Positions 33,801 to 42,745 of a stretch of DNA of 64,000 nucleotides are shown one piece after another. The first letter of the stretch is position 1. Every line of letters starts with the position of its first letter. Under the pieces are notes generated by a model. That model was not told where the DNA came from. It did not search any database and saw nothing but the letters and a program-made list of their open reading frames with translations. A program made the translations under genes and the position numbers. The stretch covers positions 3,162,001-3,226,000 of the forward strand of contig CP143429.1 of the NCBI GenBank assembly GCA_039636775.1, given 5' to 3'. The stretch comes from Micrococcaceae bacterium Sec5.8 (GTDB taxonomy: Bacteria > Actinomycetota > Actinomycetes > Actinomycetales > Micrococcaceae).

Positions 33801-35507
33801 CTACTCCGCCGCGAGCACCCCGGCCACGGCGGCCCCCACGGCGGCCTTAATGCGCGCGTGCAGGTCCCGCAGACCGCGCCGCTCCGTCCGCACCTCGATG
33901 AGGCTGCGGCCCTCCCACGGCTCCGCCAGCGCCGCGGCGAGCTCCGCCGTCGTGCTGACCGACCGGTGTGCGACGCCGTAAGCTGCCGCCAGTGCCGCAA
34001 CGTTCACACTGTGCGGCGTGCCGAAGAGGCGCTCGACGGCGGTTCCGTAACGGCCCGCGGCCTCGACGGCACCGTGTTCCAGCAACCCGAAGATGGCTCC
34101 GCCGGCGTCGTTGAGGACCACGATCCGCAACGTGGGCTCCGCTTCGCCGGCACCGAGCAGCAGCCCGCCGGCGTCGTGCAGGAACGTGACGTCGCCCAGC
34201 AGCACCGTGGTCTCCTGGCCGCCGCCGAGGGCTATTCCGGTTGCTGTGGCGAGGGTTCCGTCGATCCCGGCGAGGCCGCGGTTGGCGAAGACCGTGCTGC
34301 CGGGCTCCGGGGCGGGCGCCCCTGCGAGGTCGACGTCGCGGATTCCATTGGAGGAGCCCAGCACCAGCTGTCCGTGCGAGTGCTCCCAGACCAGGGCGCC
34401 GACGGCGGGCCCGGTCGCCGCGGTGATAGCAGCCAGGACTTGGTCCACGGCGTGCTGGGCCGCGGCACCGGCGAGCAGCCAGGCGTCCAGCCAGGTGGCG
34501 GAGCCCCGGCCGGCGAAGTCGGCCAGATCCCCCAGGTTGTCCAACGGAAGTTCGGTGCGGCGGCCGGGCTCGTACCAGGCCACGGGAACCGGCTGGTACA
34601 GGGCGGAGGGGACGTCGGCGCGGGCCAGCAGGGCACTCACCGGCCGGGACAGGGTGGGTCGGCCGAAGAGGACCACGCGCTCGATCGGCTGCGCGGCGTC
34701 CGGCCCGAACGATTCGAGCAGGAGCCGGTAGGGCCCCACCGCGTTGGGCCCGAACCGTGCGTTGGAGGACGGCTCGGCCAGCAGCGGCAGGCCATGGGCG
34801 CGGGCAAACGCCTCGGCGACCGGCCCGGCGTCGTGCCCGGCCAGGACCACGGTGCGCCGCTCCGCCAGGGACTCCGCGGCCGGCGGGAAGTCGAGGGCCA
34901 GCGGCCCGCGGGGCGCCCGGTAAACCCGACGGCCCGACTCGGGCGGCAGGCCGTCCCCCGCGGCGGGAACCAATGGATCGCGGAAGGCCAGGTTGAGCTG
35001 CACCGGCCCGGGCGGGGTGTCCTCGAACGCTCCGGTGGCGGCACTGAGCGCGGTCTCGATGGCGCGCCGCGGATCGCTGGCGGCGGGCACGTCGGCGGCA
35101 AAGCGGACATGCTCACCGAAAAGGTCGAGCTGCACGGTGGTCTGGTTGGCTCCTGTCCCCCGGAGCTCCACCGGGCGGTCGGCCGAGATCACCACGAGCG
35201 GGACGGCGGCATGGTTGGCCTCCATCACGGCCGGCAGCAGGTTGCCTACGGCGGTGCCGGACGTGGTGAGCACGGCCGCGGGCGTGCCGGTGGCGAGGGC
35301 AAGGCCCAGGGCCGTGAATCCGGCGTCGCGTTCATCGATCCGGACCAGCAGCTCCACCCGCCCGGCGGCGTCGGCCTCGGCCAGCGCGTAGGCCATGGGC
35401 GCGGAGCGCGAACCGGGCGCCACCACCACGTAGCGGACTCCTTCCAGCAGCAGGGCCGCGACGGCGATCCGCGCCGCATCCAGGGCGCTGAGCTCAGCGG
35501 AACTCAC
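33801..35507 (-). CDS. menD: SEPHCHC synthase (2-succinyl-5-enolpyruvyl-6-hydroxy-3-cyclohexene-1-carboxylate synthase)
   Basis: 568 residues from a GTG at 35507 that overlaps the argS stop codon (GTGA). It is a thiamine-diphosphate enzyme joining isochorismate and 2-oxoglutarate in menaquinone synthesis. The N-terminal PYR domain shows VVVAPGSRSAPMAYAL, RIDERDAGFTALGLALATG and TSGTAVGNLLPAVMEANH. The C-terminal PP domain shows NRGLAGIDGTLATATG and the ThDP-Mg region LLGDVTFLHDAGGLLLG, followed by NDAGGAIFGLLEHG. Length is normal. The coupling to argS is an unusual pairing. Confidence 0.92.
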   Translation of the reverse strand: MSSAELSALDAARIAVAALLLEGVRYVVVAPGSRSAPMAYALAEADAAGRVELLVRIDERDAGFTALGLALATGTPAAVLTTSGTAVGNLLPAVMEANHAAVPLVVISADRPVELRGTGANQTTVQLDLFGEHVRFAADVPAASDPRRAIETALSAATGAFEDTPPGPVQLNLAFRDPLVPAAGDGLPPESGRRVYRAPRGPLALDFPPAAESLAERRTVVLAGHDAGPVAEAFARAHGLPLLAEPSSNARFGPNAVGPYRLLLESFGPDAAQPIERVVLFGRPTLSRPVSALLARADVPSALYQPVPVAWYEPGRRTELPLDNLGDLADFAGRGSATWLDAWLLAGAAAQHAVDQVLAAITAATGPAVGALVWEHSHGQLVLGSSNGIRDVDLAGAPAPEPGSTVFANRGLAGIDGTLATATGIALGGGQETTVLLGDVTFLHDAGGLLLGAGEAEPTLRIVVLNDAGGAIFGLLEHGAVEAAGRYGTAVERLFGTPHSVNVAALAAAYGVAHRSVSTTAELAAALAEPWEGRSLIEVRTERRGLRDLHARIKAAVGAAVAGVLAAE

Positions 35508-37333
35508 ATGTTCTCCGGCGTCTCGATGCCGAGCAGGTCCAGCCCCTCGGAGAGCCGGCGGAGGACCAGGGCGCACAGCGCAAGCCGCGACTCACGGACC
35601 GAGTCGCCGGATTTCAGTACCGGGCACTGGTCGTAGAAGGTTGTGAACAGCTGGGCGAGTTCAAACAGGTACGTGCACAGCCGGTGCGGTTCCAGCGCCT
35701 CGCGCACTTTATGCAGGGTGGCGCCGTACTCCAGCAGGTGCAGCGCCAGCGCACGTTCGGCGGGTTCGACGACGGCGATCGGCGTCGCCGGGGCACCGCC
35801 GTGGCTGGTGGTCAGGGCGGCCCCGGCAACGGCTGCGCCGGCAGCGTCGCCGCGGAAAGTTCCGGCGGCACGTGCGGCGTCGTGCCCCGCCAACGTTCCG
35901 GCCTTGCGCAGGATCGAGCGGATGCGCGCGGCGGCGTACTGCACGTAGGGTCCGGTGTTCCCGCTCAGTGCCAGCATCCGGTCGAAGTCGAAAACGTACT
36001 CTGTGTCGTGCCCGACGGAAAGGTCGGCGTACTTGACCGCCCCGATGCCCACCTGCCGGGCGGTCACGGCCCGTTCCGCGTCGGTGAGCTCCGGCCTGCT
36101 GGCATCGATGACGGTGCGGGCACGGTCGACGGCTTCCTCCAACAGGGCCATCAGCTTGACCGGGGCACCGGAACGGGATTTGAGGATCTTCCCGTCCTCC
36201 CCCAGCACGTTGCCGATCTGCACGTGCACGGCCTCGACCGTGTCCGGCAGCCAGCCGGCGTCGCGGGCCGTGGCCATGACCATGCGCAGGTGCATGTTCT
36301 GCGGCGCGCCCACCACGTACAGGACACGGCTGGCTTCGAGGTCCCGGACCCGGTACCGGATGGTGGCGAGGTCCGTGGTGCCGTAACCGTAGCCGCCGTC
36401 GGACTTGCGGATGATCAGCGGCAGCGGCTGGCCGTCACGTCCGGTGAAGCCGGCCGGAAACGTGCACAGGGCACCGTCACTGACGCGGGCGAGGCCGCGT
36501 TCCTCAAGTTCCTGGCACAGCTGCGCGAGGTGCGCGTCGTAGGAACTTTCGCCTGCGATGTGGTCGTCGGTGAGGCTGATTCCCAAGACCGCGTAGATGG
36601 CGTTGAAGTAGCGTTTGGATTGGGCCACGAGCCGCTGCCAGATGGCGAAGGATTCCTCGTCGCCGCCCTGCAGCGCTACCACTCGCAGCCGGGCACGGGT
36701 GGCGAATCCGTCCTCTTCGGTGGCGGAGGCGTCGAACTTGGCGCGGGCTGCCTGGTAGAAGGCGCTGGGGTCATCGACCAGGAGGGCCGCTGCCGGGGAG
36801 TCGTCACCGATTTCCAGCCAGTGCTCGATCAGCATGCCGAATGGTGTGCCCCAGTCGCCGATGTGGTTCTGCCGGATGACGGTGTCCCCCAGTGCCTCAC
36901 AAACCTTCACCAGGCTGTCCCCCACCACGGTGGTGCGCAGGTGGCCGACGTGCATTTCCTTCGCCACATTCGGGGAGGAGTAGTCGACGACGACGCGCTG
37001 GGCTTGCGCCGCCGGCACCGCCGGAGCGCCGGGCGACGCAGCGTTGAGCAGCTCTTCGATCCAGGTCCCGTCGAAGGTGAGGTTGATGAAGCCGGGGCCG
37101 GAGATCTCCGCCGCGGTGCAGATCCCGTCCAGGTCGAGGGCGTCAACAATCCTCGTGGCGGCGTCCCGCGGCGTCATGCCGACCTTCTTGGCCAGGGCCA
37201 TGGCGGCGTTGATCTGGATGTCCGCGAACTGCGAGGGCCGGACCACCGGATCCGTCCCGCGGTATTCTTCGCCGAACGCGCTGGCAATTGCTGCCTGGAC
37301 TCTGGGGACAACCATTTCGGCCGGATTATTCAC
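35504..37333 (-). CDS. argS: Arginyl-tRNA synthetase
   Basis: 609 residues if started at the GTG at 37333. A TTG at 37342 and an ATG at 37315 are alternatives. It is a class I synthetase with an N-terminal Add-1 domain, the HIGH-type motif SSPNVAKEMHVGHLRTT, the Arg-specific GDWGTPFGMLIEHW, and a KMSKS equivalent ILKSRSGAPV. The C-terminal DALR anticodon domain includes ALSGNTGPYVQYAAARIRSI and ends with LDLLGIETPENM. A 25-residue Ala/Gly/Thr-rich insertion interrupts the DALR domain. It charges tRNA-Arg. Whether a second argS exists in this genome cannot be seen here. Confidence 0.92.
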   Translation of the reverse strand: MNNPAEMVVPRVQAAIASAFGEEYRGTDPVVRPSQFADIQINAAMALAKKVGMTPRDAATRIVDALDLDGICTAAEISGPGFINLTFDGTWIEELLNAASPGAPAVPAAQAQRVVVDYSSPNVAKEMHVGHLRTTVVGDSLVKVCEALGDTVIRQNHIGDWGTPFGMLIEHWLEIGDDSPAAALLVDDPSAFYQAARAKFDASATEEDGFATRARLRVVALQGGDEESFAIWQRLVAQSKRYFNAIYAVLGISLTDDHIAGESSYDAHLAQLCQELEERGLARVSDGALCTFPAGFTGRDGQPLPLIIRKSDGGYGYGTTDLATIRYRVRDLEASRVLYVVGAPQNMHLRMVMATARDAGWLPDTVEAVHVQIGNVLGEDGKILKSRSGAPVKLMALLEEAVDRARTVIDASRPELTDAERAVTARQVGIGAVKYADLSVGHDTEYVFDFDRMLALSGNTGPYVQYAAARIRSILRKAGTLAGHDAARAAGTFRGDAAGAAVAGAALTTSHGGAPATPIAVVEPAERALALHLLEYGATLHKVREALEPHRLCTYLFELAQLFTTFYDQCPVLKSGDSVRESRLALCALVLRRLSEGLDLLGIETPENM

Positions 37334-37382
37334 ACTGTTCAAATTATCAGTTCCGCCACACCCCCGACCCCCACGGCGGTGT

Positions 37383-39137
37383 CTAGGCGATGACGTAGCG
37401 CTGCATCATGTCGTTATCCTCGTGTTCGAGGATATGGCAGTGCCATACGTATGGCCCGGTGAACGAGGTCTGGAAAGCGGTCGCGGAGCCGGCCGCGTTT
37501 GCTCCGAACGGTACAACGATCCGGGTGACCTCCCCCGGCATGGCGACGACGGTGTCCTTCCACCCCTGTTCGTTGGCGGGGGGCGCCTTCGGGCCGCCTC
37601 GCAGGAACGCGGCAACGGGTGGCGGCGGGAAGGAACCGGTGTTGGCCGCCAACGGTTGCGGCCCGTAAGTGGCGGCCAGATATCCCGCAGAGTCGAACTT
37701 CTGCCTGTTGAGCACCTGGAACTGGGTGAAGTGCAAGTGGATCGGGTGAGCGTCGACGGTGGTGTTGACCAGATCCCACTGTTCGAGGGTGTTCGTGGCA
37801 ACGGTTGTGGTCGCGCCCGGGGCCTCAAAGTTCCTGTTGTTCAGCAATGCCATGAGCGGGGAACCGAACGTGTTAAGGTTCTCAACCATCGTCATGGTTC
37901 GGACGGCTGCAACAGGCCGGGCCGCGGTGGCCAGCGGGGTGATGGGCACTGCGCGCAGCGTCGCAGGCAGCGGTACTGTCCACCCTGGTGCGCTGGTCAC
38001 CGTGAACTGCATGATCTGAGGAAGGGGCAAACCTCCTCGCCGCACTGAGCGCGGCCCGCCGGGGAACGGCGCACGGGCGTCGTTGGTGAGAAGGACCGTG
38101 GCGCCCGGCTTCAGTCCGGCGAAGTCGATCACGATGTCTGCCCGTTCACCCGGGCCAAGCAACAGGGTTTTTAGCGGAACGGGAGCGTTGAGCAGGCCAC
38201 CATCCGAGCCGATCTGGAAAAACGTGCCGGCTGGGCCGGCGGACTTGAGGTGGAGATTGTAGAACCGGGCATTGGACCCGTTGTAGACGCGGAAACGGTA
38301 CTTGCCGCGGGCGACGCTGAGGTTCGGCCACGCCTTGCCGTTGACCGTTGCGACGTCGCCGAAGAATTCGGGTGCCCAGGGTTGGCCGGACGTTCCGGGA
38401 TTGGCATTGGGCGGGTAGAGGAAGGTGCCGTCGCTGTTGAACATACGATCCTGGATGACCAGTGGCACCTCGAACGGAGCGCGGGGCAGGCCGGTGCTGC
38501 CGTCGCCGGGATCGTCGCCGTTGCGAACCAGGTAGCCGCCGGCAAGTCCCGCGAACACGTTGAGCCTCGTGATGCCCAGGGCATGATCGTGATACCAAAG
38601 ACCGGCGGCCTCCTGGGTGTTCCCGTAGTGGTAGGTCTTCGATGCGCCAGTTGCGAAGGTGTCGGCGGGGTCGCCGTCATTGCCCGGGCTGGTGTTCCCG
38701 CCATGGAGGTGGACGGAGGCCCGTGGGGCGGTGGCGTCGGCGGCGACAACGCCGTCGAGTCCGTAGTCGATCGCGGAAGCCAGCGGGTGCGTGCCGAGAC
38801 TATTGACCACTGTCAGGTCGAACGGGATACCCTGCTTCGCCACGATAACGGGGCCAAGGTAGTTCTGCGAGACGGGACCACCCCGGTAGGCAAACGTCGG
38901 TGTCGCGGTCATCGCACTGTGGAATTGATGGCTTGCGTTGACCATTTCGATGGTTGCGCTGCCACCGCCCGTAGCATCGATGACGCCCATTTGCGCCAGC
39001 GTCGGCAGTTGCTCGGTGAAAGGTGTGATCCCTGCTGGAACGGCCGCGGAGGCTGTGGCTGTGATGACCGGCGCCAATAACAAACCTGCACCGGCCGCAG
39101 CGCCCGCCTCAAGCAGAGTTCGCCTGGTGATGTCCAT
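37383..39137 (-). CDS. Tat-exported multicopper oxidase (CotA/bilirubin oxidase-like)
   Basis: 584 residues from the ATG at 39137. The twin-arginine signal (MDITRRTLLEAGAAAGAG) indicates export in folded, copper-loaded form. All four copper-ligand segments are present: HLHGGNTSPGNDG, WYHDHALG, HPIHLHFTQF and the C-terminal HCHILEHEDNDMM with the T1 copper axial Met. The large loops and the ligand spacing favour the CotA/bilirubin-oxidase group over copper-resistance CopA. Likely substrates are phenolics, bilirubin-like compounds or metals such as Mn or Cu(I); none is proven. Single gene, 46 bp downstream of argS in the opposite sense of gene order (own promoter needed). Confidence 0.9.
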   Translation of the reverse strand: MDITRRTLLEAGAAAGAGLLLAPVITATASAAVPAGITPFTEQLPTLAQMGVIDATGGGSATIEMVNASHQFHSAMTATPTFAYRGGPVSQNYLGPVIVAKQGIPFDLTVVNSLGTHPLASAIDYGLDGVVAADATAPRASVHLHGGNTSPGNDGDPADTFATGASKTYHYGNTQEAAGLWYHDHALGITRLNVFAGLAGGYLVRNGDDPGDGSTGLPRAPFEVPLVIQDRMFNSDGTFLYPPNANPGTSGQPWAPEFFGDVATVNGKAWPNLSVARGKYRFRVYNGSNARFYNLHLKSAGPAGTFFQIGSDGGLLNAPVPLKTLLLGPGERADIVIDFAGLKPGATVLLTNDARAPFPGGPRSVRRGGLPLPQIMQFTVTSAPGWTVPLPATLRAVPITPLATAARPVAAVRTMTMVENLNTFGSPLMALLNNRNFEAPGATTTVATNTLEQWDLVNTTVDAHPIHLHFTQFQVLNRQKFDSAGYLAATYGPQPLAANTGSFPPPPVAAFLRGGPKAPPANEQGWKDTVVAMPGEVTRIVVPFGANAAGSATAFQTSFTGPYVWHCHILEHEDNDMMQRYVIA

Positions 39138-39311
39138 GTCAAACACTCCCGCCTCATCGGTTCCCCCTGATAAGGCGAAGGATACGGGCACAACCGTGTC
39201 AGCGCACGAGTAGCCTCAACGCAGGCTGGGACGGACCCCATACTCGGTTCATGGCCGGAAACACCCGCGCCTCCCGCCGGGACAGGAACGTGCACCGGCC
39301 GCCGCGAACAA

Positions 39312-39358
39312 ACGCTCCCTCACATCCCGCCGTCGAACTGCGGATCGTGAGGGAGCGT
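39312..39358. terminator. Hairpin downstream of phoX
   Basis: Perfect 12-bp arms ACGCTCCCTCAC (39312-39323) and GTGAGGGAGCGT (39347-39358) with a 23-nt loop, 10 bp beyond the phoX stop codon. On the minus strand no long T-run follows. Confidence 0.75.
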
Positions 39359-39368
39359 CTTGGACTTG

Positions 39369-41468
39369 TCAGTCGTCGCAGCGGAAAACCTGGACCACGG
39401 CGGGACGCGGGGCACGCACCTGGCCGCGCGCCGGCGTCGAACCAGCCGGAACGTAATCCGGGAAGAAGGAGTGCTGGTCCGCAAAGGAGCCGTCCTCACC
39501 GGGGTGCTGGACGGAGACGAACACGCTGCGTTCCTCGTCGTGGACGATCGGTCCGCAGGTCTCGGCCTCGCGCGGGACGGCCAGGAACTGCTCCACCCGG
39601 CCCCGCTCGGCGCCGTCGAGAGTGACCTTGAAGAGCCCGTCGGCCTTGCCGATGCCGGAGGGCGCGCCGTCGGTGGAGATCCAAAGGTTTCCGACGGAGT
39701 CGAAGGCGAGGTTGTCCGGGCAGGAGATCGGCGAGACCTGGTCCACCGGGAAACCGGAGAAATAGGTGACGTCCCCGGTGGACGGATCGCCGCAGACCAT
39801 CAGCAGGTTCCAGGTGAACGCCGTGGAGGTCTGATCGCCGGTTTCGGTGATTTCCACGATGTGGCCGTCGCGGTTTTCGTTCCGCGGGTTGACCTCGGTG
39901 GGACCTTCCTTGCCGGCCTTGCCACGGTCCGAGTTGTTGGTGCACGCCACGTAGACCTTGCCGGTGAGCAGGCTGGGCTGGACGTCCTCGCAGCGGTCCA
40001 TCTTGGTCGGCCCCACCTTGTCCGCGGCCAGGCGGGTGTACACCAGCACGTCCTCGACGGACATCCCGGGCACTGCCGACTTGCCGCCCACCACGAGGGG
40101 CAGCCACTCACCCGTGCCGTCGAAGCCGCCGTCGGCCGGCACCGCGCCCGCGCCGGTGATCTCGGCGGCCGGGGAGTTGCCGGCGAATTTGGCAACGTAG
40201 AGGTCGCCGGCAGAGAGCAGAGTCATATTGTGCTGGCGGTTACCCTCTTTGTACTTGTCCTTGGAGACGAACTTGTAGAGGTAGTCGAAGCGCTCGTCGT
40301 CGCCCATGTAGGCCACCACGTGCCCGGACTCGGCGACGATCACGTTGGCACCTTCGTGCTTGAAGCGGCCCATCGCGGAGTGCTTCTTCGGCGTCGAGGT
40401 CGGGTCGAAGGGGTCCACCTCGACGATCCAGCCGAAGCGGTTGGTCTCGTTTTCGTAGCCGGGGTTGCGGGTGTCAAAGCGCGGATCATCGAGTTCCCAC
40501 CGGCGGGCGGTGGGCTTGTTGGTGAGTCCGTAGCGCTTGTCACCGGCCGACGTGCCGGGCGAGACGAAGTAGCCGTTGAAGTTCTCCTCACCGGAGAGGA
40601 TGGTGCCCCAAGGGGTGGTGCCGCCCGAGCAGTTGCCCAGCGTGCCGAGGATGGTGCGGCCTGCCGGGTCCGCCTTGGTGCGGACCAGGGCGGAGCCGGC
40701 TACCGGTCCGGTGAGCTCGTACGGGGTGGCGTTCAGGTAGCGGCGGTTCAGCTTTGCGCCCTTGACGTAGTTCCACGGTTTGTTCTTGTTCTTGCGTTCC
40801 AGCTCCACCACGGAGAGCCCGTGGGCCGCGGCGCCGATCGCGCGGACGTCGGCGGCGGCCAGCGAGGCCGGGAACATGATGGTCTCGTTGGTGTATTCGT
40901 GGTTGGCGAAGAGCAGCGCGCGGCGGCCCTTGCTGCCGGGGATGTCGAGGATGTCCGAGTAGTCGTTGTTATAGCCGAACTGCCGGGCCTGGGCGGCCGC
41001 CGTCTGGTTGCCAAGGTCGAAGTCCGGTGCATCCTTGAAAATGGGGTCGCCCCAGCGGATTACGGGCTGCCAGGTGAAGCCCTCCGGAACAGTCAAAGCA
41101 TCGACAGCGGCATCCACCGGGGCGATCGCGGTGAACTTGAGTTTGGATCTGCCCGCAACCGAATGCCCCAGGCCGTCCTTCGCCGCGCCGGCCAGGCCGG
41201 GACCGCCGTCGGCCACTGCGGACTCGGCAGAGGTCAGGGAACCTCCGAACGCGATCGCCAGAGCGCCCGCGGCGCCGAAGCCCAGGGCCGCGCGGCGGGA
41301 CATGCTGGCGGAGGCAATGTCGCGGAAGTAGCTGTTCGAGCTGGTGTTGCAGACCTCGCCCGAGCAGGCGTTGTCGCACTTCAGCGCGCAGGTGACAGCG
41401 CTGCGCTTGCCTTTGGTGTGGCCAAGCATGGGGAGCAGGGAAAGCTTGCGGCCGGAGGAAACAGACAT
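39369..41468 (-). CDS. phoX: PhoX-type alkaline phosphatase (DUF839), Tat substrate
   Basis: 699 residues from the ATG at 41468. A 50-residue leader rich in cysteine (CALKCDNACSGEVC, then NTSSNSYFRDI) precedes the twin-arginine signal MSRRAALGFGAAGALA. The mature beta-propeller shows FANHEYTNETIMFPA, the catalytic-type GNCSGGTTPWGTILSGEEN, and ESGHVVAYMGDDERFDYLYKFVSKD, typical of PhoX. These enzymes release phosphate from organic esters outside the cell and use Ca and Fe. Phosphate-starvation control is expected, but I could not identify a Pho box with certainty. A hairpin follows. Confidence 0.9.
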   Translation of the reverse strand: MSVSSGRKLSLLPMLGHTKGKRSAVTCALKCDNACSGEVCNTSSNSYFRDIASASMSRRAALGFGAAGALAIAFGGSLTSAESAVADGGPGLAGAAKDGLGHSVAGRSKLKFTAIAPVDAAVDALTVPEGFTWQPVIRWGDPIFKDAPDFDLGNQTAAAQARQFGYNNDYSDILDIPGSKGRRALLFANHEYTNETIMFPASLAAADVRAIGAAAHGLSVVELERKNKNKPWNYVKGAKLNRRYLNATPYELTGPVAGSALVRTKADPAGRTILGTLGNCSGGTTPWGTILSGEENFNGYFVSPGTSAGDKRYGLTNKPTARRWELDDPRFDTRNPGYENETNRFGWIVEVDPFDPTSTPKKHSAMGRFKHEGANVIVAESGHVVAYMGDDERFDYLYKFVSKDKYKEGNRQHNMTLLSAGDLYVAKFAGNSPAAEITGAGAVPADGGFDGTGEWLPLVVGGKSAVPGMSVEDVLVYTRLAADKVGPTKMDRCEDVQPSLLTGKVYVACTNNSDRGKAGKEGPTEVNPRNENRDGHIVEITETGDQTSTAFTWNLLMVCGDPSTGDVTYFSGFPVDQVSPISCPDNLAFDSVGNLWISTDGAPSGIGKADGLFKVTLDGAERGRVEQFLAVPREAETCGPIVHDEERSVFVSVQHPGEDGSFADQHSFFPDYVPAGSTPARGQVRAPRPAVVQVFRCDD

Positions 41469-41566
41469 GGAGGGACCTTCCAAGGGATGGGCGGCGATCC
41501 CGCCAAGCCTCCCAGCCGCGCACTACGCGAAGTTGGCCCTCAGATGAAGTCCCGGTGAACTCCCGG

Positions 41567-42583
41567 TCAGTCCCGCGGCTGCGCCGGCGCTGCGCCGCGT
41601 GCAGCCAAGAGCGTGTGGACCCGGCGCAGGCGCTCCAGCCACCAGTCGCGGCGCTCCGGCGCGGCCGCATGCTCCGCAAGCAATTCCGGATCGGCGGTGA
41701 CCGCACGGATCCGGATGGCGCCGTCGTCGGGCACCAGCGAATCCCGGGTGACGTCGGCGGCGAGCAAGGACACGGTACCCAGCCCGCAGGCATACGGCAG
41801 CTCCGGCAGCGCGGCGGCGAGCGCCAGCCCGGCGCGGATGCCCACGGAGGTGTCCAGCGCGGAACTGACGACGGCGGGGAGCCCGGCCTGCGCCACGATG
41901 TCCAGGGCGCGGCGCACTCCCCCCAGCGGGGCCACCTTCACCACGATCAGGTCCGCCGCGCCCGCGCGGGCCACCTTGAGCGGGTCGTCCTCCTTGCGCA
42001 CGCTCTCGTCCGCCGCGATCAGGACCGGGACCCCGGCGGCGCGCAGCCGGCGGCGGACCTCGGCGAGGCCGGCGATGTCCGGAACCGGTTGTTCGGCGTA
42101 TTCCAGACCTACGGCGGCGAGCCGGGTCAGTGCCTCGACGGCCGATGGGACGTCCCAGCCGCCGTTCGCATCGACCCGCAGGGCGGCGTCCGGGAGCGCC
42201 GCACGGACCGCGGCGACCCGGGCGGCGTCGTCGTCCAGCGTCTGTCCTGGCTCTGCCACCTTGATTTTGACGGCGTCTACCCGGCCGAAGCGGGCCAGGA
42301 TTTCGGGCACCCGGTCCGCGGCGATCGCGGGCACGGTGGCGTTGACCGGAATGAACGCGCGCCGCGGCTCCGGGAATCCCTGCCAGCCGGCCTCCAGCGC
42401 GGCCGCAAGCCAGCGGGAAGCCTCTACGTCGCCGTATTCGGGGAAGGGACAGAATTCACCCCAGCCTCGCGGGCCCTTCAAGAGCAGGGCTTCGCGCTGC
42501 AGGATGCCGCGGAACTTCACCCGCATCGGCAGGCTCACCACATGGGCGCCGACGAGAAGCTCGTCCAGGGCGGGAAGCTGCAT
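41567..42583 (-). CDS. menC: o-Succinylbenzoate synthase
   Basis: 338 residues of the enolase superfamily, dehydrating SHCHC to o-succinylbenzoate in menaquinone synthesis. Catalytic features: the KxK lysines in DAVKIKVAEPG, metal ligands Asp in RVDANGGWD, Glu in LEYAEQPV and Asp in IAADESVRK, and the second catalytic lysine in VVKVAPLGG. Length fits the actinobacterial MenC group. It is the last gene of a minus-strand series: lipoprotein, sortase, 51-residue membrane protein, menC. The small gene ends only 3 bp before this ATG. Confidence 0.9.
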   Translation of the reverse strand: MQLPALDELLVGAHVVSLPMRVKFRGILQREALLLKGPRGWGEFCPFPEYGDVEASRWLAAALEAGWQGFPEPRRAFIPVNATVPAIAADRVPEILARFGRVDAVKIKVAEPGQTLDDDAARVAAVRAALPDAALRVDANGGWDVPSAVEALTRLAAVGLEYAEQPVPDIAGLAEVRRRLRAAGVPVLIAADESVRKEDDPLKVARAGAADLIVVKVAPLGGVRRALDIVAQAGLPAVVSSALDTSVGIRAGLALAAALPELPYACGLGTVSLLAADVTRDSLVPDDGAIRIRAVTADPELLAEHAAAPERRDWWLERLRRVHTLLAARGAAPAQPRD

Positions 42584-42586
42584 GGG

Positions 42587-42742
42587 CTAGCCCACCGTCG
42601 AGTCGGTCAAATGCGTCATTCCGGCAATCCACGGAAACGCGTACTCGATAAGCGCCAGAAGGACGCCGCCAAGAATTCCCACGGCGAGGACGATCCGCAG
42701 CCACAGCGGCCCCGGAAGGTGCCTAAAAAGCCAGGTGTACAT
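42587..42742 (-). CDS. Small single-pass membrane protein (51 residues)
   Basis: Begins at the ATG at 42742 (MYTWLFRHLPGPLWLR) and ends three bases before menC. A basic N-terminus and one hydrophobic segment (IVLAVGILGGVLLALIEYAF, about 17-36) predict an N-in single pass, followed by a short polar tail ending in DSTVG. It starts 3 bp after the sortase stop codon, so the spacing on both sides argues that it is a real translated gene. I do not know the family; similarly short proteins are easily missed by gene callers. It may be a sortase accessory or an unrelated membrane peptide. Confidence 0.7.
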   Translation of the reverse strand: MYTWLFRHLPGPLWLRIVLAVGILGGVLLALIEYAFPWIAGMTHLTDSTVG

Positions 42743-42745
42743 GAG

